DNA of 64,000 nucleotides from Roseiarcus sp963784805. Lineage in GTDB: Bacteria > Pseudomonadota > Alphaproteobacteria > Rhizobiales > Beijerinckiaceae. Positions 1-7,551 of the stretch are shown piece by piece. Location of the stretch: assembly GCA_963784805.1 (NCBI GenBank), contig CAWASR010000016.1, forward strand, positions 62,001-126,000, in the 5' to 3' direction. The translations under genes were made by a program, and so were the position numbers. How positions within the stretch are numbered: the first letter of the stretch is position 1; the number at the start of each line of letters is the position of its first letter. Below the pieces are notes generated by a model. The model did not search any database. It worked only from the letters and a program-made list of their open reading frames with translations, and was not told the DNA's origin.

Positions 1-593
1 GCTCGAAACAGCGCCTCGCAAACATAGATATTGCCCAGCCCGGCAATGCGTTTTTGATCGAGCAGCGCCGCCTTCAAAGACGTGCGCGCATTCGAGAGCC
101 GTTTGGCCAAACGATTCGCGTCGAATTCAGGCGCCAACGGCTCGTCGCCGAGTCCTCTTAGCCTCGGATGCGCCTCGAGCGCCTCGATCGCGCACAGGTC
201 CATGAAGCCGAAACGGCGCGGGTCATTATACGTTACGACATTGCCATTATCGAGATGAAGGACAACGTGATCATGGCGAGGGTCTTTGGAGCCCTCGCGA
301 TGGAGCCGGCCAGGCGCCCAGCCGCTCGTCAAGGTCTGCGCCCTTTCAACACGAAACGAGCCCGACATGCCAAGGTGCGCGATCAGGGCTTCGCGACTGT
401 CCAGGTCGAACAAGAGATATTTCGCGCGGCGCCTCAGAGCGATGATTCGCCGGCGTTCGAGCCGATGCTTCAAACCGGGCGGAAACGGAAAGCGGATATC
501 CGGCCGGCGGAGCTCGACCTTGTCGATCCGGGCGCCGACCATCGCGGGCTCGAGTCCGCGCCGCACCGTTTCGACTTCCGGCAGTTCAGGCAT
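1..593 (-). CDS. mutM: Formamidopyrimidine-DNA glycosylase (Fpg/MutM), 3'-truncated by window edge
   Basis: Base-excision repair glycosylase/AP lyase that removes 8-oxoguanine and other oxidised purines. The N-terminus reads MPELPEVE: after Met removal Pro is the catalytic nucleophile, followed by the family's catalytic Glu. A conserved Lys lies in RRRAKYLLFDL (about residue 58). The H2TH region begins near LKAALLDQKRIAGLGNIYV (about 170-190). About 197 residues are visible; the C-terminal zinc finger lies beyond base 1. The start overlaps the recQ stop by 8 bases, so it is the last gene of an epmA-recQ-mutM run. Family assignment is firm; integrity of the 3' end cannot be judged. Confidence 0.95.
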   Translation of the reverse strand, partial: MPELPEVETVRRGLEPAMVGARIDKVELRRPDIRFPFPPGLKHRLERRRIIALRRRAKYLLFDLDSREALIAHLGMSGSFRVERAQTLTSGWAPGRLHREGSKDPRHDHVVLHLDNGNVVTYNDPRRFGFMDLCAIEALEAHPRLRGLGDEPLAPEFDANRLAKRLSNARTSLKAALLDQKRIAGLGNIYVCEALFR

Positions 594-2400
594 CGGGATG
601 GTCTCGAATCACGGCGAGAAACGCCGCGCCGTATCTCTTGAGCTTGACCTCGCCGACGCCATGAACGCCGGACAGTTCGTCGAGGGTGTCGGGGCGCGCC
701 TTCGCCATTTCGATCAGCGTCCGATCCGGAAAAATGACATAGGCCGGTTGTCTTTGCGCCGATGCGATCGCGCCCCGCAGGGCCTTCAGCGCGCCAAGCA
801 GGCGAAGGTCCGCGCCGCCCGGCGCGGCCGCCGCCTGCTTGCCGGCGCGTGATTTCGGATTGACGACGTCCTCGCGCAGGCGGAACGGGGTCTCGCCGCG
901 CAGGGCGCGCCGACCCTCGTCCGTCAGAATCAGCCGGTCGCGATCGTTCGAATCCCGTTCGATCAGCCTCGCCGACTGCAATTGCCGTAAAATTCCGCGC
1001 CAATCGGCCGGCGATCGGTCCTTGCCGACGCCGAAGGTCTTGAGTTGGTCGTGTCCGTGCCGCTGCACCGCTTCTGTCGATTTTCCCGAGAGGATGTTCG
1101 CCAGATGGCCAAAAAAGAAGCGGCCCGAAGTGCGCAGAACCGCCGACAGTGCCTTCTGCGCCTCGACGCGCCCGTCGATCAGCCGTACGGCGCCCTGGCA
1201 GACGTCGCAGTAGCCGCACGGACGGGAGTCCTCGCCGAACATGCTCAGCAGCGTCTGCCGACGGCATCGAGCGGTTTCGCACAGGGCGACGAGGTCGTCG
1301 AGTTTGGCCATCTCGACCCGTTTGCGCGCATCCGGCGCGCCGCCCTCCAAAATCTGTCGCCGGCGCAAATCAATATCGCCGGCGCTATAAAGCGTGAAGG
1401 CGTCCGCGGGCAGGCCGTCGCGGCCCGCCCGCCCGATCTCCTGGTAATAGGCTTCGATCGACGACGGCATGTCGGCGTGAAAGACGAAACGGACGTCGGG
1501 CTTGTCGATGCCCATGCCGAACGCGACCGTCGCGCAGACGACGCAACCATCCTCACGCAGGAAGGCGTCCTGGTTGCAGGCGCGTAGGCCGTGTTCAAGA
1601 CCGGCGTGATAGGGCAACGCGCGTCGGCCGATGCGTGAGAACTCCAGGGCGAGCTCTTCCGTGCGGCGTCGCGAGGCGCAGTAGACGATGCCGCTTTCCC
1701 CACGATGGGCGTCGAGGCGCTCGATGAGCTGACGCGTCGCGTTCGTTTTTGGCCGCATCGCCAGGAATAGATTCGGTCGATCGAACGAGCGCACGAATAC
1801 CCGGGGCGGGCGAACGAACAGGCTCGCCGCGATTTCCATCCGGGTCGGAGCGTCCGCCGTTGCGGTCACGGCGATTGTCTGGACCCCGTCGAGGGCCTCG
1901 GCGACCTCGCGCAGGCGCAGATACTCCGGCCGGAAATCATGGCCCCATTGAGAAACGCAATGCGCCTCGTCGATTGCGAGAAGATCGACAGAGGCTTCTT
2001 TCAAGATCGCCGCGACATCGTCGCGCAGAAGCCGCTCGGGCGCGATGTAGAGAAGGCGCAGCGACCGGTCGCGAAGGCCGCGTGCGATCTTGCGGCGCTC
2101 CTCATCGTCGGAGGAGGAATTGAGGCTCGCGGCCTCGACGCCAAGCTCGCGCAACTGCGCGACCTGATTGCGCATCAGCGCGATCAGCGGCGACACCACC
2201 AGGGTGAGGCCGTCGCGAACGATCGGGGGCAGCTGGAAGCAGAGCGACTTGCCGCTGCCGGTCGGCATGACGGCCAGGACGTCCTCGCCGCCGAGCGTGG
2301 CCTCGAGGATCTCTTCCTGGCCCGGGCGGAATGCGGAAAATCCATAGACGCTCGCCAATGCCCCGCGCGCCTTCGCCATCAGCGGCGAAACCGGAGTCAT
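586..2400 (-). CDS. recQ: ATP-dependent DNA helicase RecQ
   Basis: 3'-5' SF2 helicase acting in recombination and replication-fork repair. 604 residues from the ATG chosen (MTPVSPLMAK). Walker A is MPTGSGKS (about 45-52), the DEAH box is AIDEAHC (about 140), the SF2 motif VI region is QEIGRAGRDG, the RecQ zinc-binding cysteines lie in CRRQTLLSMFG..CGYCDVC, and the C-terminal HRDC domain ends in LSGVHGVGEVKLKRYG. All RecQ domains are present in order. An in-frame ATG 12 codons upstream is possible, but the chosen one makes an ATGA overlap with the epmA stop, as expected for translational coupling. The 3' end overlaps mutM. Confidence 0.95.
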   Translation of the reverse strand: MTPVSPLMAKARGALASVYGFSAFRPGQEEILEATLGGEDVLAVMPTGSGKSLCFQLPPIVRDGLTLVVSPLIALMRNQVAQLRELGVEAASLNSSSDDEERRKIARGLRDRSLRLLYIAPERLLRDDVAAILKEASVDLLAIDEAHCVSQWGHDFRPEYLRLREVAEALDGVQTIAVTATADAPTRMEIAASLFVRPPRVFVRSFDRPNLFLAMRPKTNATRQLIERLDAHRGESGIVYCASRRRTEELALEFSRIGRRALPYHAGLEHGLRACNQDAFLREDGCVVCATVAFGMGIDKPDVRFVFHADMPSSIEAYYQEIGRAGRDGLPADAFTLYSAGDIDLRRRQILEGGAPDARKRVEMAKLDDLVALCETARCRRQTLLSMFGEDSRPCGYCDVCQGAVRLIDGRVEAQKALSAVLRTSGRFFFGHLANILSGKSTEAVQRHGHDQLKTFGVGKDRSPADWRGILRQLQSARLIERDSNDRDRLILTDEGRRALRGETPFRLREDVVNPKSRAGKQAAAAPGGADLRLLGALKALRGAIASAQRQPAYVIFPDRTLIEMAKARPDTLDELSGVHGVGEVKLKRYGAAFLAVIRDHPDA

Positions 2401-3464
2401 CGGCCCGCCCCGCCAGGGTCGAAGACGGGGGTCCACTGGACGTCCTCGATCCGCTCGGCGCCGGTCGCCAGCATCACCAGACGATCGAAACCAAGCGCCG
2501 CGCCGCTCGCGGCCGGCATCTCGGCGAGCGCGTCGAGAAAATCCTGGTCGATCGGATGGGACGTCCCATATATGCGCCGCTGTTCGGCCATGTCGGCCTC
2601 AAATCGGCGCCGCTGCTCGACGGGATCGATCAACTCGTGGAAGGCGTTGGCGAGCTCGACCCCGCAACAATAGAATTCGAAGCGTTCCGCCACCCGCGGA
2701 TCGTCGGGGCTCACCCGCGCAAGCGCCGCCTCGCTGACTGGATAGTCATGGAGAACGGTCGGCCGCCCGAGACCCAGATTCGGTTCCACCCGTTCACTGA
2801 GGAGGCGACTGAAGATGTCCGACCAGGTGTCGTCGGCGGCCACGCGCAGGCCTGCTTCTTTCGCCTGCCGCCCCAGCGTCCCGGCGTCGGGATCCCGGCC
2901 GGTCGGCAGGCTGTCGCAGAGATCGACGCCGGCGTAGCGCCGAAACGCCTCGATCACGCTCAAGCGTTCGGGCGGCTCGAACGGATCGGCTTGCCGACCC
3001 CGAAACGTCAACGTCTTCGCTCCGGCGACGTGGGCCGCGAGCGCGATCAGCGCGGCGCAATCGTCCACCAGCCGCTCGAGGGGAGCGCCCACGCGGTACC
3101 ACTCCAGCAACGTGAACTCGGGCGCATGGAGCGCTGTTCGCTCGCGGTTTCGGAATACGCGCGCCAGCGCGAAGATTTGCGTCTCCCCCGCCGCCAGCAG
3201 CTTCTTCATCGCGAACTCCGGCGATGTATGAAGGTAGGCGTCGCTCGCCGATCCGTCGGGCTGAATGAGCGTCGTCCGGAACCCATGCAGATGCGTCTCG
3301 TTTCCGGGAGAGACCTGGATGGCGGCCGGCTCCGCTTCGAGAAAGCCCCTGGCGTCGAACCAGCGGCGGACCAAGCTCGTCACCCGCGCCCGCGCGGCGA
3401 GACTGCCGCGCCGCTCGGCGTATCGGTCTTTGTTCCAGAACGGCGGCGAAGCGGACAAACTCAA
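2397..3464 (-). CDS. epmA: EF-P lysine lysyltransferase EpmA (GenX/PoxA, class II LysRS-like)
   Basis: Paralogue of the lysyl-tRNA synthetase catalytic domain that attaches (beta-)lysine to the conserved Lys of elongation factor P. Class II aaRS motifs are visible: motif 1 around VTSLVRRWFDARGFLEAEP, motif 2 around FALARVFRNRERTALHAPEFTLLEWY, motif 3 near GAALGFDRLVML; there is no anticodon-binding domain. No ATG lies in a sensible position. The frame supports TTG at 3464 (LSLSASPPFW..., about 355 aa) or TTG at 3458. The substrate gene efp starts 153 bases away on the opposite strand, a textbook pairing. The 3' end overlaps recQ. EpmB, which supplies beta-lysine in E. coli, is not in the window. 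Confidence 0.9.
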   Translation of the reverse strand: MSLSASPPFWNKDRYAERRGSLAARARVTSLVRRWFDARGFLEAEPAAIQVSPGNETHLHGFRTTLIQPDGSASDAYLHTSPEFAMKKLLAAGETQIFALARVFRNRERTALHAPEFTLLEWYRVGAPLERLVDDCAALIALAAHVAGAKTLTFRGRQADPFEPPERLSVIEAFRRYAGVDLCDSLPTGRDPDAGTLGRQAKEAGLRVAADDTWSDIFSRLLSERVEPNLGLGRPTVLHDYPVSEAALARVSPDDPRVAERFEFYCCGVELANAFHELIDPVEQRRRFEADMAEQRRIYGTSHPIDQDFLDALAEMPAASGAALGFDRLVMLATGAERIEDVQWTPVFDPGGAGR

Positions 3465-3617
3465 GGGCCCCCATTGGCGAGGCGAGGATGCGCGCAACCG
3501 CGGCTGGCCTTTGACGCCAAAATCAGTATGGTGCGCGCCGCAATCGCCAAACTGCGGCTTGTGAGGCGCGAACTCCGGGCGCAGGAGCCGGCGCGCATAA
3601 ATTCCGAGGACGAAGAC

Positions 3618-4187
3618 GTGAGAGTTATCGCAAGCTCGATTCGCAAGGGCAACATCATCGAGCGAGAGGACGGTCAGCTCTGCGTCGTTCTGTCGGCTGA
3701 GAGCTTCCACCCGGGCAAGGGCACGCCGACGACGCAGATCGACATGCGGCGCCTTTCCGACGGCGTCAAGGTGACGGATCGTTTCAAGACGACCGAGCAG
3801 GTCGAGCGGGCCTTCGTCGAGGACAAGAACTTCGACTTTCTGTATGGCGACTCGGACGGCTATCATTTCATGAACGCGGACACCTACGACCAGATCCAGG
3901 TTCCGGCGGACGTCATTGGGGACCAGACGCAATGGCTTCAGGAAGGCATGAAAGTCATCCTGTCGATCTTCAACGAGACGCCGGTCGCAATTCAACTGCC
4001 CCCGCGCGTCAGCCTGGAAGTGACCGAAACCGAACCCGCCATGAAGGGCCAGACTGCTTCATCATCATATAAGCCGGCGAAGCTCGCCAATGGCGCGCGG
4101 GTGATGGTGCCTCCGCATATCTCCACCGGAACGCGGATCGTCATTCAGACCGACGACGGCAGCTACGTCGAACGGGCGAAGGACTGA
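3618..4187 (+). CDS. efp: Elongation factor P
   Basis: Translation factor that relieves ribosome stalling at polyproline; 189 aa against the usual 185-190. Start is GTG (V-R-V-I-A-S-S-I-R-K-G-N); this places the modifiable lysine at residue 34 in the loop HPGKGTPTTQ, exactly the E. coli Lys34 position. The KOW-like N-domain, central OB domain (KNFDFLYGDSDGYHFMN) and C-terminal domain (TRIVIQTDDGSYVERAKD) are all present. Divergent from epmA, whose product should modify Lys34. Converges with gph after 6 bases. The upstream in-frame extension has no EF-P similarity and was rejected. Confidence 0.97.
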   Translation: MRVIASSIRKGNIIEREDGQLCVVLSAESFHPGKGTPTTQIDMRRLSDGVKVTDRFKTTEQVERAFVEDKNFDFLYGDSDGYHFMNADTYDQIQVPADVIGDQTQWLQEGMKVILSIFNETPVAIQLPPRVSLEVTETEPAMKGQTASSSYKPAKLANGARVMVPPHISTGTRIVIQTDDGSYVERAKD

Positions 4188-4193
4188 GGCCTC

Positions 4194-4865
4194 TCAAATC
4201 TCCAGCAGCAGCCGGCAGGCTTCGGCAAGCTGGCCAAAGTGCGAGATCACCCGGTCGGGGCCGAGCTCCGCCACCGGCATGTCGGAGTAGCCGAAATCCA
4301 CCGCGATCACCGGCAGGCCGGCGGCGCGAGCGGTCATGATGTCGGTGGCTGAATCTCCGACCATGATCGCCCGGGCGGGCGCGCCGCCGCAGGCGGCGAT
4401 CGTTTCCAGCAGCGGCTTCGGATCCGGTTTGCCGATTCCGAACGTGTCCTGCCCGCACACGAACGCGAACTTGCTCGCGACGCCGAGCTTCTCGATCAGG
4501 AGCGTGGCCGAGCCCTCCAACTTGTTGGTGCAGATGGCCTGGCGCCACCCCGAGCGCGCGAATCCCTCCAAAGCGGTCTCAACTCCGGGGTAAAGTTGGG
4601 TGAGATCGGCGATGTGGGCGTTGTAATGAGCAAGGAAGTCTCCGAACAGCGCCTCGAGCCCGCGGGCGCCGAGTTCGCGCCCTGAGGCGGCGAAGCCGCG
4701 CTGTAGCAGCGCCCGCCCGCCGGCGCCGAGCATTGAGCGGGCGTTCTCGACCGGCAGCGGGGCCAGGCCTTCGCTGACCAGGACCGCGTTGAGCGCGCCC
4801 ATGAGATCGCCGGCGGTGTCAGCCAGCGTGCCGTCGAGATCGTAGACAATGGTCGGGGCGGTCAT
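4194..4865 (-). CDS. gph: Phosphoglycolate phosphatase (HAD superfamily)
   Basis: HAD hydrolase that removes 2-phosphoglycolate. HAD motif I is YDLDGTLADTAGD near the N-terminus (nucleophile Asp at the first D), motif II is ICTNKLEGSA, motif III is the Lys of GIGKPDPKPLL, and motif IV is MVGDSATDIMTARAAG. The cap domain is type C1 (four-helix), as in Gph. 223 aa, full length. Convergent with efp, with 58 bases to the next minus-strand gene. Substrate specificity inside the HAD family is inferred from overall resemblance; a close paralogue with another phosphate ester substrate is possible. Confidence 0.88.
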   Translation of the reverse strand: MTAPTIVYDLDGTLADTAGDLMGALNAVLVSEGLAPLPVENARSMLGAGGRALLQRGFAASGRELGARGLEALFGDFLAHYNAHIADLTQLYPGVETALEGFARSGWRQAICTNKLEGSATLLIEKLGVASKFAFVCGQDTFGIGKPDPKPLLETIAACGGAPARAIMVGDSATDIMTARAAGLPVIAVDFGYSDMPVAELGPDRVISHFGQLAEACRLLLEI

Positions 4866-4923
4866 TGTTCCTCCAGGCAGGAATTCGGAAACGCAGCCGC
4901 TGGTTTTCCGACAACAATCCCGC

Positions 4924-5742
4924 CTAGGGCCAGAAGTCGGGCGCGGCGGGACTGAGGAGGCCGCCGATTCGCACCGGGGCTATGGCTCTCGCGAACCCGT
5001 CGGCGCCGATCTCGGCCGCGACGCCGCAGAAGGTCGCCGGTCCCAGCGCCGGTTCGAGACGGCTTGAGGGAATCTTGCGGGTGAAGCGTCGAAGCGGTTC
5101 CTCCTTGTCCATCCCGATCACCGAATCGTAGTCGCCCGTCATGCCCACATCGGTGACGAATCCGGCGCCGCCAGAGAGAATTCGATGATCGGCGCTCGGC
5201 ACGTGCGTATGCGTGCCGACGACGAGACTTGTCCGGCCGTCGGCGAAATGCGCGAAAGCCGTTTTTTCGCTGGTCGCCTCGGCATGGAAGTCGATGACGG
5301 CGGCGTCGCAGGCGCGACCCAACGGGCAGGCGCCAAGTTCGCGCTCGATCGCCGCGAAGGGGTCGTCGAGCGCGTCCATGAACAGGCGGCCCAGCACATT
5401 GACGATCAGCAGCCGCGCTCCCTTGGCGTTGCTGACGACCGCCGCTCCCCGTCCGGGCGCGCCGGCCGGATAATTCGCTGGCCGGATCAGGCGCGGCTGA
5501 CGCTCGATGAAAACGAGCGCCTCGCGCTGATCGAAAGCGTGATTGCCGAGCGTCACCGCGTCGACGCCGACGCTGAGGAATTCCTCGAAGATCGCCTCGG
5601 TGAGTCCGAAGCCGCCAGCGGCGTTCTCCCCGTTGACGACGACGAAATCGAGGTTCCAGCGCGCGCGCAGGATCGGAACCTGCTCAGCGACCGCCGCTCG
5701 CCCCGAACGCCCGACGACGTCGCCAACAAAGAGCAGCCGCAT
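4924..5742 (-). CDS. YmdB/TIGR00282-family metallophosphoesterase
   Basis: Binuclear-metal phosphoesterase of the YmdB family; Bacillus YmdB hydrolyses 2',3'-cyclic nucleotides in vitro. Metal-binding motifs are visible in order: FVGDVVGRSGR (residues 5-15), NGENAAGG (39-46), LGNHAFDQ (about 67), DFHAEATSEK (about 150), and GTHTHVPSADHRIL (about 176-190). 272 aa, full length. The ATG overlaps the 5-FCL stop (ATGA), so it is the second gene of a 6S RNA-adjacent operon. In Rhizobiales the two genes are commonly neighbours. Physiological role in this group is not established. Confidence 0.9.
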   Translation of the reverse strand: MRLLFVGDVVGRSGRAAVAEQVPILRARWNLDFVVVNGENAAGGFGLTEAIFEEFLSVGVDAVTLGNHAFDQREALVFIERQPRLIRPANYPAGAPGRGAAVVSNAKGARLLIVNVLGRLFMDALDDPFAAIERELGACPLGRACDAAVIDFHAEATSEKTAFAHFADGRTSLVVGTHTHVPSADHRILSGGAGFVTDVGMTGDYDSVIGMDKEEPLRRFTRKIPSSRLEPALGPATFCGVAAEIGADGFARAIAPVRIGGLLSPAAPDFWP

Positions 5743-6329
5743 CAGGGCTCTCTGACGATGATGGTTTCCCGTTCGGTCACGATGGCGTCCAGGTTTTGAT
5801 CATGGGCCTCATACGGCGCCGCCTCGACTTCGCAAACCCCAAAGGCGACGCCAACCGCGTGAATCGTCTTGGTCGCGCGCAGGCGCGCAAGGCTGCGGTC
5901 ATAGTAGCCGGCGCCGTATCCGATCCGGTGTCCGCGACGATCGAAGCAGGCCAACGGCACGAAGAGGAGATCAGGCTCGACGGCTGCGGCCGTTTCCATA
6001 GGTTCGGGAATCGCCATCGGCCCGGGGCGGGTCGGTTCGCCCGGCCGCCAGAGACGGAAGATCAAAGGCGCGGCGCGACCGGCGACAATCGGAAGCGCGG
6101 TTGGGAAGCCCGCTGCCGCGAGCGCCGCAAGAAGCGCCAGCGTATCGGGTTCCTCGCGAAGCGGATAAAAGGCGGAGATCACGCTGGGCCGCCACTGATT
6201 CGCGAGGCGAAGCCCCTCCCGCGCCAGCCTATCGGCGAAGCGCGCGCGCGCCTCGGGAGGAAGGCTGCTTCGCCGCGCGAGGGCGTCGCGCCGTAGAGCC
6301 GCCTTTGGATTGGCGTCAGTCGAGGCCAA
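5742..6329 (-). CDS. 5-formyltetrahydrofolate cyclo-ligase
   Basis: ATP-dependent conversion of 5-formyl-THF to 5,10-methenyl-THF in folate recycling. The family signature FDRRGHRIGYGAGYYDRSL (about 135-153) carries the phosphate-binding GYGxGYYD core. The N-terminal RRDALARR basic stretch and the YPLREEPDT segment are typical. No ATG is available; the best start is TTG at 6329 (L-A-S-T-D-A-N-P-K, 195 aa), since the longer frame reads back through the 6S RNA gene. 6S RNA ends about 50 bases upstream on the same strand, the conserved proteobacterial ssrS-ygfA arrangement. Stop overlaps the next gene. Confidence 0.92.
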   Translation of the reverse strand: MASTDANPKAALRRDALARRSSLPPEARARFADRLAREGLRLANQWRPSVISAFYPLREEPDTLALLAALAAAGFPTALPIVAGRAAPLIFRLWRPGEPTRPGPMAIPEPMETAAAVEPDLLFVPLACFDRRGHRIGYGAGYYDRSLARLRATKTIHAVGVAFGVCEVEAAPYEAHDQNLDAIVTERETIIVREP

Positions 6330-6378
6330 GGCGCATCGCCCATCCGTCCTGGATATCGCCCGTCGGTCTTGGGTAGAT

Positions 6379-6534
6379 CGCGGAGCCGAGAAGGCCGTTG
6401 GACGGTGATCCCGGGCGCCTACGTAAGTAGGTGGGCGCCGTGTGCCAAAGCCCACGGGCAAGGGCAGGGACAGCTCCCATAGGGATCGTACGGCCCCGAG
6501 GAATATGGTCCTGACGCGCCACCCAGCTCCGCCC
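6379..6534 (-). ncRNA. ssrS: 6S RNA (SsrS)
   Basis: About 155 nt, immediately upstream of the 5-FCL gene on the same strand, the classical 6S position. An outer stem pairs GCGGAGC (6526-6532) with GCTCCGC (6380-6386). A second stem pairs GGGGCCGT with ACGGCCTTC using G-U pairs. Between them lie unpaired tracts and the hairpin arms GCCCGTGGGC and CTACTTACGTAG, followed by the GCGCCCGGGATCACC block, which I recall from alphaproteobacterial 6S RNAs. Role: binds housekeeping RNA polymerase holoenzyme in stationary phase. Ends are predicted from pairing only; a covariance search would decide. Confidence 0.75.
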
Positions 6535-6624
6535 TTCCCATTTAGGGGCTCGCGAAGCAAAACGCTAGAGCGCGAATGGATCGATCTCAAGCGCGATCGA
6601 CTTCTGGCCAGGGGGAAGCGCGGC

Positions 6625-6975
6625 AGCGCGCGGGAAGCGGAAGAAGGTTTCGTAGTCGGCAGGTTCTGGAGCGCGCAAATCTTAGTCGCCCGAGCGCAAT
6701 ATGCGCGCCGTTGAGATCGACCGCAGTGACGCCGCCGGATCGGTCAAAGAGAGCCCGCCGGAGGCTATGGCGATGACTTGATGGCCCGGACCGATTTCGA
6801 GCGCCTTCATGTCGACCACCGGGTCTTCCCAGACTCGAGGATGGACAAGCCTGCCAAACGCCAAGGTGAACATGCGCTCGAGCACGCCTGTGCGCGATAG
6901 CGGCTTGGCGCGATGGACCGCGGCCTTGAGTCCTGAACTCGTCGCCCGCTTGGCCACTTTCTTTGATCGCTGCAC
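6625..6975 (-). pseudogene. btaA: btaA remnant (DGTS betaine-lipid synthesis, N-terminal third, frameshifted)
   Basis: BtaA (S-adenosylmethionine:diacylglycerol 3-amino-3-carboxypropyltransferase) makes the first step of betaine lipid. Frame 1 from ATG 6975 reads GVLERMFTLAFGRL, then VHPRVWEDPVVDMKAL and VIAIASGG. About base 6730 the match jumps to a second frame (VTAVDLNGAHIALGRLRFA) and near 6660 to a third (PADYETFFRF). At least two frame changes are needed, only about 115 of some 400 codons remain, and no btaB follows. This is real decay, not a single read error. The family call rests on these recognisable blocks. Confidence 0.75.
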
Positions 6976-7551
6976 GCGTCCCTCGGCCTGTCGACGCCGC
7001 TCGCGAGCGCGCTAGCCGAGTCGCGTGACGACGACATGACGGGCAGAAGCGATCCGTGCAGCGGACCGGGCGGCCAAGTCGGTGCGCCGGCGGCCAAGAC
7101 GATCGCCCGCGCGATCGCGCCGACAGAGGACCGCGCGCCACCGTCCGACGACGAGCCGTTCGAGGCCGATGGCGCCTCTGCTCGTAGGCGTGATCCTTCC
7201 GGCTTGGCGTCGTGTCGGAGTTTGGCGCAAAAAAAAGCGGACCGGCCGGGAGGGGGCCCGCCGATCCGCTAGCCGTCGTTGGATGCCTTCGGTCTGTCCT
7301 CGCGCTCGGGGGCTGGGGGGCAAGAAAACCGAGCGCCGCAGACCGATCCTACGCGGCAGGATTTTAGTATGAGAGAACGTTGCGGCGCCCACTTGACCGC
7401 AAGCCGGCCAAACTAAGGCGCGTTGAATAAAAATTTATTGTCTGTGCGCGGACATAAAACGGGGCCGGGGAAACCGCCCCAAAATCGGCGCAATGCCCCC
7501 TTGCCGGGCGGGAACGCCGCGCTCTCGCCGTCGGGCGCGGCGAGTACAGAC
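6976..7551. other. Gene-free stretch between btaA remnant and carboxypeptidase gene
   Basis: Short frames on both strands have no recognisable protein content and strongly biased composition. The only structured signal is the minus-strand terminator at 7229-7270 closing the carboxypeptidase transcript. I see no further btaA-like blocks upstream of 6975. Confidence 0.6.
7229..7270 (-). terminator. Rho-independent terminator downstream of the D,D-carboxypeptidase gene
   Basis: On the minus strand GCGGATCGGCGGG pairs with CCGGCCGGTCCGC around a C-rich loop, followed directly by eight T residues (A8 at 7229-7236 on the plus strand). Strong stem plus U-tract; it lies about 280 bases past the stop of the gene at 7552-8916, with no gene between. 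Confidence 0.85.

Noticed and set aside
930..965. GTTCGAATCC resembling a tRNA T-arm
   Set aside because: Inside recQ coding sequence with no acceptor or anticodon stems; no tRNA gene was seen anywhere in the window.
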